A DNA stretch of 64,000 nt from QPIN01 sp965224575 (lineage in GTDB: Bacteria > Pseudomonadota > Gammaproteobacteria > Methylococcales > Methylomonadaceae): contig CBDCZQ010000006.1 of NCBI GenBank assembly GCA_965224575.1, positions 2,356,001-2,420,000 on the forward strand. Reading direction: 5' to 3'. This document shows positions 43,984-52,440 of this stretch, piece by piece (the first letter of the stretch is position 1; each line of letters starts with the position of its first letter). The notes under the pieces were generated by a model, which was not told the origin of the DNA, did not search any database, and saw only the letters and a list, made by a program, of their open reading frames with translations. A program made the position numbers and the translations under genes.

Positions 43984-44144
43984 AGGAACGAGGATTTAAT
44001 AATATCCGAAACTTGACTTGCCTTTTTGTCCGTCTTCTGCGTTGTAGAATCAGTTGCGTAGCCTGCTATGCGCCTGTTTCTACGCCTTGAACACGAACAA
44101 AAACTCTGCGTCAAACTTTCGGATATTATTAAATCCTCGTTCCT
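43984..44144. repeat. 161-bp element with perfect 27-bp terminal inverted repeats
   Basis: The arms 43984-44010 (starting AGGAACGAGGATTTAATAAT) and 44118-44144 (ending ATTAAATCCTCGTTCCT) are exact reverse complements. The interior continues the palindrome imperfectly (CTTGACTTGCC...GTCAA; TTTTTGTCCG against CGAACAAAAA). The whole can fold into one long hairpin. No transposase inside. It ends 23 bp before the rnd start, so it forms part of the rnd leader. A typical MITE. Confidence 0.8.
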
Positions 44145-44167
44145 AAGAAGTATAATTAAATAAAAAT

Positions 44168-45316
44168 ATGGCAATTGAATATATTGATAAACCAGAACAA
44201 ATAAAAGGCTTATGTGAAAGAATCTCACAAGTCTCGTGGATTGCTATGGATACCGAATTTTTAAGGGAGAAAACGTACTACCCGGTATTTTGCCTGTTAC
44301 AAATTGCTACGCCAGAATGGGTGGTTTGTGTTGATCCAATTGCATTGCCAGATTTATCTGAGCTTTTTGAAGTCATTAATAAGCCTGATATTATTAAAGT
44401 ATTACACTCATGCAGGCAAGATCTGGAAATCTTTTTTCATCTTACTGGAAAGGTAACAAGTCCCGTTTTTGATACTCAAATAGCTGCGCCTTTACTAGGT
44501 TTTCAGGAAAATCCTGGCTATGCCATGCTGGTTTCTAGTTTTTTGAATATCAATTTATCTAAAGCTCACACAAGGACTGACTGGAGTATTAGGCCTCTTA
44601 GTGAAGCACAAATACAGTATGCTGCAGATGATGTGATTTATCTATGTAAAATATATGAAATGATTTGTCAGCAGTTGGAAGAGTCTGGGCGTTCTGATTG
44701 GTTGAACAAAGATTTTGAACGATTAAATAATAAAGAGTTATATCAACTTCCCCCGGCTAAGGCCTGGTTGAAAGTAAAAGGAAAGAATAGGCTGACAGGT
44801 AAGCAGCTTTCCATTGTTCAGGCTTTGACAGAATGGAGAGAAAGAACTGCTCAATCAGAAAATAGACCAAAAAACTGGCTGATTAGAGATGATTTATTAC
44901 TTGAGTTAGCTAAGTTGCAACCTGTGACAGTTGGTGAATTAGCAAAAATCCGAACTATTAATGAACGATCAGTTAATCGTTACGGTAAAGTCATCTGTCA
45001 ATTAATTGATGAGGCAAAGGATAAAGCTCCGATACCACTCAATGATAAATCAAAGATAAAGAAAAAAACACAGCAACAAGAAGCTGTTCTGGATGTGTTG
45101 ACTGCTTTAGTTAGAGTCAGAGCTGATGAGAATTCTTTAAACCCAATGATTTTAGCGAGTAAGAAAGACCTTGAAAAGCTTTTGATTGATGAAGAAAATA
45201 GTATGATTTTACAAGGTTGGCGCTACAGCATGGTGGGTAAAGAATTACAGGGTTTGCTTAAAGGGCAATTAGCTTTATCGTTAGATTCAGGTAAGGTATT
45301 GATAACAAAAAGTTAA
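44168..45316 (+). CDS. rnd: Ribonuclease D
   Basis: 382 residues. The DEDDy exonuclease domain has WIAMDTEFLREKTYYP (Exo I), HSCRQDLEIFF (Exo II) and YAADDVIYLCKIYE (Exo III with Tyr). An HRDC domain follows (ALTEWRERTAQSENRPKNWL, DLLLELAKLQP), then a second helical domain. It trims 3' ends of tRNA and other stable RNA precursors. The upstream 27-bp-arm palindrome is likely transcribed in its leader. Confidence 0.92.
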   Translation: MAIEYIDKPEQIKGLCERISQVSWIAMDTEFLREKTYYPVFCLLQIATPEWVVCVDPIALPDLSELFEVINKPDIIKVLHSCRQDLEIFFHLTGKVTSPVFDTQIAAPLLGFQENPGYAMLVSSFLNINLSKAHTRTDWSIRPLSEAQIQYAADDVIYLCKIYEMICQQLEESGRSDWLNKDFERLNNKELYQLPPAKAWLKVKGKNRLTGKQLSIVQALTEWRERTAQSENRPKNWLIRDDLLLELAKLQPVTVGELAKIRTINERSVNRYGKVICQLIDEAKDKAPIPLNDKSKIKKKTQQQEAVLDVLTALVRVRADENSLNPMILASKKDLEKLLIDEENSMILQGWRYSMVGKELQGLLKGQLALSLDSGKVLITKS

Positions 45317-45334
45317 ATACTGTGCGAAGTATTT
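45315..45334. terminator. Short hairpin between convergent rnd and chemoreceptor genes
   Basis: AAATACT-GTGCGA-AGTATTT, a 7-bp perfect but A+T-rich stem that starts at the rnd stop and ends ten bases before the chemoreceptor stop. The only candidate bidirectional terminator in the 28-bp gap. Confidence 0.35.
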
Positions 45335-45344
45335 GTCTCAATTA

Positions 45345-47321
45345 TTATACTGAAAGCCCGCTTATTGAGTCTTTTAGGTTATTTGCTATTGTGGTTAGTT
45401 TTTGACTTGATTTTGATGTTTCATCAGCAGCTTTTAAGCTTTTTTCTGAGATGTTGTTTAATGTAAAAATACTCGTATTAATTTCTTTTGTCACTGTACT
45501 TTGTTCCTCGGCTGTTGAAGCAAGTAGAGTGTTCATATGATTGATGGTAGTGACAGACTGAGTAATAGTTTGTAACGTTGTTTCTGATTTTCTTGTTTGT
45601 CTTGCACTATCCTCTATGGTTTTATGGCAGGATTCTATTGCATCAACTGCCTTTTTTGTATCAAAGTGTAGTTTTTTAATCATGGATTGCATTCTATCTG
45701 TTGATGTCGTTGTATTACGAGCTAAAATACTTACATCATTTGTTGCATTAACAAACTTATGCTCTTGTTCATGTAAACTACTTACCTCGTTTGTAACACT
45801 GAGTTTTTGTAGATTAAGTTGCTGATAAAAATTATCTATAAAACTATCAATATCTCTTACATCATCTTCTAGTTGATTAATAACAAAAGCGGCTTGATTA
45901 ATTTCATTTGCTAATGAGTTAATAGATTTGACGGCTTGAGAAATAATTAAGTATCCTTCGATAGCCTGTGTATCAGTAGTATTTGCTGCACTAGCCGCCT
46001 GAGTAGCATTTTTAACAACTTCCTCTACAGTTATTGCCAATTGGCTCATTGCCGTAGCAACTTGTTCTAACTGTTGTTTTTGAGTTTTAATGTCAGTGGA
46101 ATTTGTCTCTACTACTTTAGATAAAGAAGCTGAATGCTGGATTAACTCAGGTGTATCAGTATCAATTTGACGAATAATAGTTTGTAAACTGTCCGCAGCT
46201 TTGTCTAAATTTTTAGCTATAACACCTATTTCATCAGTTGAAGATAGATGAGTTCGTGTAGTTAAATCACCATGACTAAAACTTTTAGCAAATTTAGACA
46301 ACAAGTTGATTGATTTAACAATATTTCTGGGTATGGCGATGGCAAAAATAATGCCAGTAAAAAAACAAATCATTAAAGCATAAAAAAGATATAAATGAGC
46401 TTGAGAAAATAAAGCCATCGTTTTCTTGCTTGCTTCATCTGTCTTGATCCATTTATTTTGTACAGCTTGTGCAGTAGAAACTCTAGTGGCAGTAGCTATT
46501 GTGTTCATTTTTGTTACTAAAATTTGTAATTTGGTCTCGCTAGAAATCCATTGGTCTATAGATTTTTTGTATTGTGCCGTCGTTTTTTGAGCTTGTTTAA
46601 CTCTTTTAAGTTCTGTCCTACCTTTACTAATTTTTTGTAACTTTTTTAATAAACTCAATAACTCTGGTATTTCTTTCTGTATTTTTTTGTAAAAAGCACG
46701 GTCTTTATAAAGTCTTTCTTGTTTTTCATGTTGAATTGTCGAGTAAACCAAAGTTTTAATTTTATTTGCAACGATATATTTCTGAAATTTATTTTTGTTA
46801 TCAGCTTGTAATTCACCGTTTTTAAGTAAATCAGAATATTTAAATTGCAGTTTTAATACAAACGAATCAGCTTCTGCTAAAAGTTTTTTTCCATTATTAT
46901 TTATGCTCTTAATTGCATGCTTGTTATTCACTATAGCTTTGAGGCCAAGCTCATAAAGGATATTAAAATCTATAATATTCTGTTTGATTTCTGTGGATTG
47001 TTTAAGCAGGTCTTGGTCGTTAATTTGTAGGCCAATTTGATCTATTTTTATTAGATCGGAGTCCATCTTTTCTAGTATGATTTTTGTATGCCTTTGAGAT
47101 ATAGGTGTTTTATATAGCAAATAGTTTAATTGCTCAATGGTTGCGTTATATGCACCTTTATGAAGTTCAAGAGCAAGTTTTATAGTAGGTATTTCTCTTT
47201 CAATATTTTCAGAGACTTTCTTTTCTAATAAATCAAAATAATACCAAGAGACTAGTCCAAATAATAATAGTATTCCAGATAAGCTGGAAAAACCTAAATA
47301 GAGTTTTTTACGGATTGTCAT
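45345..47321 (-). CDS. Methyl-accepting chemotaxis-like protein with divergent signalling tip
   Basis: 658 residues. Membrane helix 1 at about 8-30, a periplasmic helical sensor of about 270 residues, helix 2 near 308-328 (LYLFYALMICFFTGIIFAIA), a HAMP domain (RNIVKSINLLSKFAKSFSHG ... DEIGVIAKNLD), then a long cytoplasmic helical hairpin. The normally invariant tip (NLLALNAAIEAARAGE...GFAVVADEVR) is replaced by NLQKLSVTNEVSSL...KFVNATNDVSILA. Flanking helices keep MCP character (LLASTAEEQSTVTKEINTSI). CheA/CheW coupling is therefore doubtful. No che genes nearby. The sensor ligand is unknown. Confidence 0.75.
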   Translation of the reverse strand: MTIRKKLYLGFSSLSGILLLFGLVSWYYFDLLEKKVSENIEREIPTIKLALELHKGAYNATIEQLNYLLYKTPISQRHTKIILEKMDSDLIKIDQIGLQINDQDLLKQSTEIKQNIIDFNILYELGLKAIVNNKHAIKSINNNGKKLLAEADSFVLKLQFKYSDLLKNGELQADNKNKFQKYIVANKIKTLVYSTIQHEKQERLYKDRAFYKKIQKEIPELLSLLKKLQKISKGRTELKRVKQAQKTTAQYKKSIDQWISSETKLQILVTKMNTIATATRVSTAQAVQNKWIKTDEASKKTMALFSQAHLYLFYALMICFFTGIIFAIAIPRNIVKSINLLSKFAKSFSHGDLTTRTHLSSTDEIGVIAKNLDKAADSLQTIIRQIDTDTPELIQHSASLSKVVETNSTDIKTQKQQLEQVATAMSQLAITVEEVVKNATQAASAANTTDTQAIEGYLIISQAVKSINSLANEINQAAFVINQLEDDVRDIDSFIDNFYQQLNLQKLSVTNEVSSLHEQEHKFVNATNDVSILARNTTTSTDRMQSMIKKLHFDTKKAVDAIESCHKTIEDSARQTRKSETTLQTITQSVTTINHMNTLLASTAEEQSTVTKEINTSIFTLNNISEKSLKAADETSKSSQKLTTIANNLKDSISGLSV

Positions 47322-47594
47322 GGTCTATCTTGTCCTGATATCGAAAGAAAATATTATTTCATTTTGTTCTAGATTTAAATTATAGGTTAGGGATGACGGA
47401 ATACAACAAAGCGATATGCTTAAATAATGTTTTTGAGGAGATAGAGTTAAAATCTGTGATGTAGCTTCACTAAACAGGGTTTTATATAAATATAGTGTGT
47501 CTAAAATGAAGGAAAATATAATGAGAAAAGGCAGAGTTTAATTAAGTAGTAGATAAGGGGTGATTGAATTAAATCATCCGATTGTAAGATCAGA

Positions 47595-48161
47595 TCAAGA
47601 TAAGTTATTAAAGTTTTTCATCAATTTTTGAAACTCAGATTCAGCAATAATATCTTTATTATTTTCCACCCTATCAAGATAAACCAAACCGTTTAAATGA
47701 TCATATTCATGCTGAAAAATACGGGCTACAAAATTTTCTGCTAACAGTTCTTGTTTGCTGCCCTGTTCATCAACATAAGCTATTTGTATGTTTTCAAATC
47801 GAGGGACTAATGCCCTGATTCCAGGAATACTTAAACAACCTTCCCAGTCTTTCTTTTTACTTTGCGATAATACTTTGAAACTAGGGTTAATCATCACAAC
47901 AGGATCCATTTTAGGTGCTAGAGGATAACGTTCTGATGGTCGAGAGGCTACAATAACAATGCGGAGTGATTCAAATAGTTGGGGTGCTGCCAGACCGACA
48001 CCTTTAGACGTAGATAACATTGTCTTCATAGTATTTATAATCTGTTTAATGTGACTTGCATTCACATCACTGACCCGTTGTGCCTGTAGTCTTAATATAC
48101 AATCACCTAACTGTGCAAATCCCTCTGGTCTTTTTCTTTTTTCTTTTATATTTTTATTCAT
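47595..48161 (-). CDS. def: Peptide deformylase
   Basis: 188 residues with all three motifs: GVGLAAPQ near 53-60, EGCLSIPG near 107-114 (Cys metal ligand) and QHEYDHLNG near 149-157 (HExxH). It removes the formyl group from nascent proteins. It is not next to fmt, so it is probably an additional copy to the usual def-fmt locus. It is a little longer than typical at the N-terminus (MNKNIKEKRKRPEGFAQLGD). Confidence 0.88.
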   Translation of the reverse strand: MNKNIKEKRKRPEGFAQLGDCILRLQAQRVSDVNASHIKQIINTMKTMLSTSKGVGLAAPQLFESLRIVIVASRPSERYPLAPKMDPVVMINPSFKVLSQSKKKDWEGCLSIPGIRALVPRFENIQIAYVDEQGSKQELLAENFVARIFQHEYDHLNGLVYLDRVENNKDIIAESEFQKLMKNFNNLS

Positions 48162-48466
48162 AAATTACTCTTGTTGGAAGTACATAGGATAACTTTGATT
48201 TGGACAGTTACTCAGATAATTTATCTAAATTATTAATTACATTTTATCAGTTAGATAGTAGACCTTAGAAAGGTAACAAACTTATATTTTAATTGTTGAT
48301 GATGAATAAAACTTTGAAATAACTTCACCCATAATTAATAGAGCGACCCTTTGATCTATCTACTTGAAAAATATATTTAAGGTCAATTAATGATAGAATA
48401 AAAAGATTATAAGTGGGCAAGTATAGTTTGATATTTAGCCAAAAAAGAATTATTACAGAGGTAAAT

Positions 48467-50617
48467 ATGAAAAATAACAAGCAAAAGCGTTATTTACTTT
48501 TGATTAGCGTCCATGGATTAATTCGTGGCTATGACCAAGAGCTGGGGCGAGATGCTGATTCTGGAGGACAGATCAAATACGTATTAGATCTTGCTCGTAG
48601 CCTTGCTAGGTGTGAGGATGTTGAAAAGGTAGATTTAGTAACACGTCGAATAGTGGATTCTTCGGTGAGTAGTGATTATGCCGTACCTATTGAAGAACTA
48701 TCACCCAAAGCTAGGATTATCCGTATTAATGCAGGGCCAGAAGAATATATTGCAAAAGAACAGTTGTGGGATTATCTGGATAGCTTGAAGGATAATTTGG
48801 TCAACTGGTTGAATGACCAGCCCCGTATGCCAGATGTTATTCATACCCATTATGCGGATGCTGGATATGTTGGAGTGCGTCTGGCAAATCAGTTTGGTGT
48901 TCCTCTTATCCATACAGGGCATTCGCTTGGTCGTGATAAGCGTAAACAGTTACTTGCAAAAGGGCTGTCTCGTGAAGAAATTGAGAATACCTACAATATT
49001 GAACGACGAATTGATGCAGAAGAAGAGGTGCTGGCAAATGCCGATTTAGTTATCACCAGTACCAAAAATGAAATTGAAGAGCAATATGAGCTTTATAATT
49101 ATTACGATCCAAGTCGAATGCAAGTTATCCCTCCAGGGACTAATTTACAGCAGTTTTATCCACCTAAAGAAGGCGAGGCGATAGCCTTTGCTGATCAACT
49201 AAAACCATTTCTTAATCAACCGGAAAAGCCTTTAATCCTTGCTTTGTCAAGACCAGATGAGCGTAAAAATTTCTATACCCTAGTTGAGGTCTTTGGTGAA
49301 TCTACTGAATTGCAGCAGCTTGCCAACCTGTTAATTATTGCCGGTAATCGTGATGATATTCGGGAAATGGATACTGGTGCTCAAAGTGTTTTGACAAATA
49401 TTTTATTACTCATTGATAGTTATGATCTTTATGGCAAGGTTGCCGTGCCTAAGCACCATAGACCCGATGAGGTGTCGCAAATTTATCGGTTAGTATCAGC
49501 AAGTAAGGGTATTTTTATTAATCCTGCACTCACTGAGCCTTTTGGTCTTACTATCCTAGAAGCGGCTGCAAGTGGGTTGCCTGTAGTGGCTACGGAAAAC
49601 GGAGGGCCAGTGGATATAATTGCTAACTGTCAGAATGGTGAATTGGTTGATCCATTAGATAAAATAGCGATAACAGCAGCTTTGCTTAAACTCCTTAAAG
49701 GAACAGATGATTGGTTACAAGCCTCAAACAATGGTATTGAGGGTGTGCGCCGGCATTATACTTGGGAATCTCATGCTGAAACATATATGGCTAAAGCGAA
49801 GGAAATACAGGATAAATACAGTCCGCCGCTTGGAGTCAAACCTGCACCTAGAGCAATACGTTATCGAGATAGGGCTATTTTTACCGTTCTAGATGAAAAT
49901 TTGTTGGGAAATCAGGAGTCATTGGATAATTTTTCTAAGTTAATCCGAAAAAACTATAAGTCAGTCACTTTTGGTATTGCGACAGGACGTAGTATGAAAT
50001 CGGCACTGGCAATTATGAAAAAACATAAAATTCCGGTTCCTGATGTATTGGTTAGTAGTCTAGGTACTAGAATTCACTATGGTAAAGCATTGAATGAGGA
50101 TGCTTATTGGGTAGAGCATATTGATCATGACTGGAAACCTCAGCAAGTGCACCGAGTGCTGGAGGATATACCAGGATTAATACTTCAACCAAAGAAGGAG
50201 TTAAGCCGTTTCAAAATTTCCTATTTTTATGATTCAAAAATCGCGCCGCCAGTAGATGAAATTATTGCGCTTATCCGGCAAAAAGAATTAAACACGAATT
50301 TATTTTTTACAAATGGTGAATTGATTGATCTTGTCCCATCACGTGCTTCTAAAGGACAGGCATTACGCTACGTTGCACAACGACTTGATATTCCTTTGGA
50401 GCATATTCTTGCAGCAGGGGGGTCTGGTGCTGATGAAGATATGATGCGAGGGAATACACTGGCCGTGGTCGTTGGTAATCGACATCAAGAAAACTTGTCA
50501 GACTTGGAAGATCACAAGCGTATCTATTTTGCAAATCAGGCTCATGCGGGTGGTATTCTTGAAGCGATTGAATACTATGATTTTTTAAATACTTGTAAAG
50601 TTCCGGAGGATCAATGA
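48467..50617 (+). CDS. Sucrose-phosphate synthase with inactive C-terminal HAD domain
   Basis: 716 residues from the ATG with AGAGG upstream; eighteen further codons are open but unlike the family. The GT4 domain (about 10-460) has HGLIRGYDQELGRDADSGGQ at the donor/acceptor site, HTGHSLGRDKRKQLL, ALSRPDERKNFYTL and PALTEPFGLTILEAAASGLP. The C-terminal ~230 residues are an SPP-like HAD domain whose nucleophile motif reads FTVLDENLLG instead of DxDxTLL, so it should not hydrolyse sucrose-6-phosphate. It makes sucrose-6-P from UDP/ADP-glucose and fructose-6-P. First gene of the sucrose operon; ATGA overlap with the next. Confidence 0.92.
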   Translation: MKNNKQKRYLLLISVHGLIRGYDQELGRDADSGGQIKYVLDLARSLARCEDVEKVDLVTRRIVDSSVSSDYAVPIEELSPKARIIRINAGPEEYIAKEQLWDYLDSLKDNLVNWLNDQPRMPDVIHTHYADAGYVGVRLANQFGVPLIHTGHSLGRDKRKQLLAKGLSREEIENTYNIERRIDAEEEVLANADLVITSTKNEIEEQYELYNYYDPSRMQVIPPGTNLQQFYPPKEGEAIAFADQLKPFLNQPEKPLILALSRPDERKNFYTLVEVFGESTELQQLANLLIIAGNRDDIREMDTGAQSVLTNILLLIDSYDLYGKVAVPKHHRPDEVSQIYRLVSASKGIFINPALTEPFGLTILEAAASGLPVVATENGGPVDIIANCQNGELVDPLDKIAITAALLKLLKGTDDWLQASNNGIEGVRRHYTWESHAETYMAKAKEIQDKYSPPLGVKPAPRAIRYRDRAIFTVLDENLLGNQESLDNFSKLIRKNYKSVTFGIATGRSMKSALAIMKKHKIPVPDVLVSSLGTRIHYGKALNEDAYWVEHIDHDWKPQQVHRVLEDIPGLILQPKKELSRFKISYFYDSKIAPPVDEIIALIRQKELNTNLFFTNGELIDLVPSRASKGQALRYVAQRLDIPLEHILAAGGSGADEDMMRGNTLAVVVGNRHQENLSDLEDHKRIYFANQAHAGGILEAIEYYDFLNTCKVPEDQ

Positions 50618-51483
50618 TTGATCGACTTCTACTATGTACTGACCTTGACCGGACATTACTACCTAATGGTTCTCAACCTGAATCTGCAAATGCACGAACT
50701 TACTTTGGAAATCTGGTTTCTCGCCCAGAAATAACGCTTGCTTATGTGAGTGGACGGCATCGTAGTTTGGTAGAGCAGGCTATTTTAGATTATCAACTAC
50801 CTTTGCCAGATTTTGTGGTGGGAGATGTGGGAACAACTATTTATCATGTAGGTTCAGAACAAGAGTGGGAGCTACAAGCTACTTGGCAACATGAAATTGC
50901 GAAAGATTGGGGAGGTAAAAGTCATGCAGATCTGATGGCGCTACTGGATGATTTTCAGCAATTACGGCTTCAAGAACCAACGAAGCAAAATAATTTCAAG
51001 CTCAGTTATTATACCTCGCTACAAATAGAGCAAGAGGAAATGCTTCAGGCTATTAGAGAACGACTTTCGAATTCTGGTATTCGAGCCAGTCTGGTTTGGA
51101 GTATTGATGAAGAATCTGAAGTTGGGTTGCTGGATGTACTACCCGAACGAGCTACAAAATTTCATGCAGTTGAGGCGTTAATGAAACAATGTAATTTTGG
51201 GCATGATAATACGGTATTTTGTGGAGATAGTGGCAATGATATTGAAGTCTTGGTAAGTCCTATTCCTGGTGTGCTGGTGGCTAACAGTCAATCAGATATT
51301 CAAACCCTTGCAGCTAATTTAGCTGATAAAAATGATCAATCTGAGCAGCTTTATCTCGCTAAGGGTGATTTTATGGGCCTGAATGGTAATTATTCTGGTG
51401 GCATATTGGAAGGAATTGCACATTATCATTCTGATGTCGTTGAGTGGATGGGGATTAATAAAAAGAAAGGGGATCAGAAATGA
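50614..51483 (+). CDS. Sucrose-6-phosphate phosphatase
   Basis: 289-residue HAD phosphatase. Motif I LLCTDLDRTLLPNG has both catalytic Asp residues (9 and 11). YVSGRHRSLVEQAI and VGDVGTTIYH follow, and motif IV is FCGDSGNDIEVL. It dephosphorylates sucrose-6-P from the preceding enzyme, whose own HAD domain appears inactive. Four-base overlaps on both sides (ATGA) show tight coupling in the operon. Confidence 0.92.
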   Translation: MIDRLLLCTDLDRTLLPNGSQPESANARTYFGNLVSRPEITLAYVSGRHRSLVEQAILDYQLPLPDFVVGDVGTTIYHVGSEQEWELQATWQHEIAKDWGGKSHADLMALLDDFQQLRLQEPTKQNNFKLSYYTSLQIEQEEMLQAIRERLSNSGIRASLVWSIDEESEVGLLDVLPERATKFHAVEALMKQCNFGHDNTVFCGDSGNDIEVLVSPIPGVLVANSQSDIQTLAANLADKNDQSEQLYLAKGDFMGLNGNYSGGILEGIAHYHSDVVEWMGINKKKGDQK

Positions 51484-52346
51484 GCCAAAGTGATCTGTGT
51501 GTTTTTGGTGAGGTTTTGTTTGATCATTTCCCTGATGGAACAAGTGTGCTAGGTGGTGCGCCATTTAATGTTTCTTGGCATTTACAGGCTTTTGGTCAAG
51601 CTCCATGTTTTATTAGTCGAGTGGGAGATGATGCAGAAGGAAGGTCTATAAGAGAAGCAATGACAAACTGGGGAATGCGTACTGATTTCTTACAAACTGA
51701 TTCTAAATTACCGACAGGTCAGGTCAGTGTCAAAATAATAGATGATGAACCATCGTATGATATTGTGAATCCTTGCGCTTATGACGCGATTAAAGCAGAA
51801 AATAGCAATTATCAATGTCAGCTATTTTACCATGGTAGTTTGGCATTAAGAGAACCTACACCCCGACAAGCTGTTAAGCAGTTTCTGATAAACAAGCCGG
51901 AGATTGTTTTTGTTGATGTCAATTTACGTCCGCCTTGGTGGGAAAAACAGCAGGTGCTCGATATGGTGTCTGCTGCTGATTGGGTTAAACTTAATAGCGA
52001 TGAGTTAAAGCTACTTCATACTTCAGCAAACGGGACATCATTTCTTGCTGATTATAATCTTCAAGGTCTAGTCCTTACTCATGGCGCTGATGGAGCGGAA
52101 GTTTTAACAGCGAATGGAAAAACGGCTAAAGCAAAACCTGCGCAGAATATTTCTGTTGTAGATACGGTAGGGGCAGGGGATGCCTTTGCTTCGATCATTA
52201 TTCTGGGTTTGTCCAAGGGCTGGTCGCTGAATATAACTGTTGATAGGGCACAAGACTTTGCCTCGGCACTGGTCGGCCAGCGAGGTGCTACAGTAAATAA
52301 TGCAAATTTTTATCGTTCTTTTATTGATCATTGGGATTTAGGTTGA
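51480..52346 (+). CDS. Fructokinase (PfkB family)
   Basis: 288 residues. Opens CVFGEVLFDHFPDGTSVLGG, with the substrate-binding GGAPFNVSWHLQAFG and the PfkB signature DTVGAGDAFASIIILGLSKG (catalytic Asp). It phosphorylates fructose released by amylosucrase or by sucrose breakdown, returning it to fructose-6-P. It overlaps the phosphatase stop by four bases. Sucrose operons with this gene order are known in methanotrophs. Confidence 0.9.
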   Translation: MSQSDLCVFGEVLFDHFPDGTSVLGGAPFNVSWHLQAFGQAPCFISRVGDDAEGRSIREAMTNWGMRTDFLQTDSKLPTGQVSVKIIDDEPSYDIVNPCAYDAIKAENSNYQCQLFYHGSLALREPTPRQAVKQFLINKPEIVFVDVNLRPPWWEKQQVLDMVSAADWVKLNSDELKLLHTSANGTSFLADYNLQGLVLTHGADGAEVLTANGKTAKAKPAQNISVVDTVGAGDAFASIIILGLSKGWSLNITVDRAQDFASALVGQRGATVNNANFYRSFIDHWDLG

Positions 52347-52440
52347 GTCGTCTGAAATATTGCTCCAAGAAACTAACCTCTTACGCTATAATCCGCGCTC
52401 AACTGATTTTTACAAATAAGAAGACGAATATTATTGCTCT

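Noticed and set aside
43968..44228. Minus-strand ORF across the MITE and the start of rnd
   Set aside because: It is the translation of an inverted-repeat element plus the antisense of rnd; no start signal.
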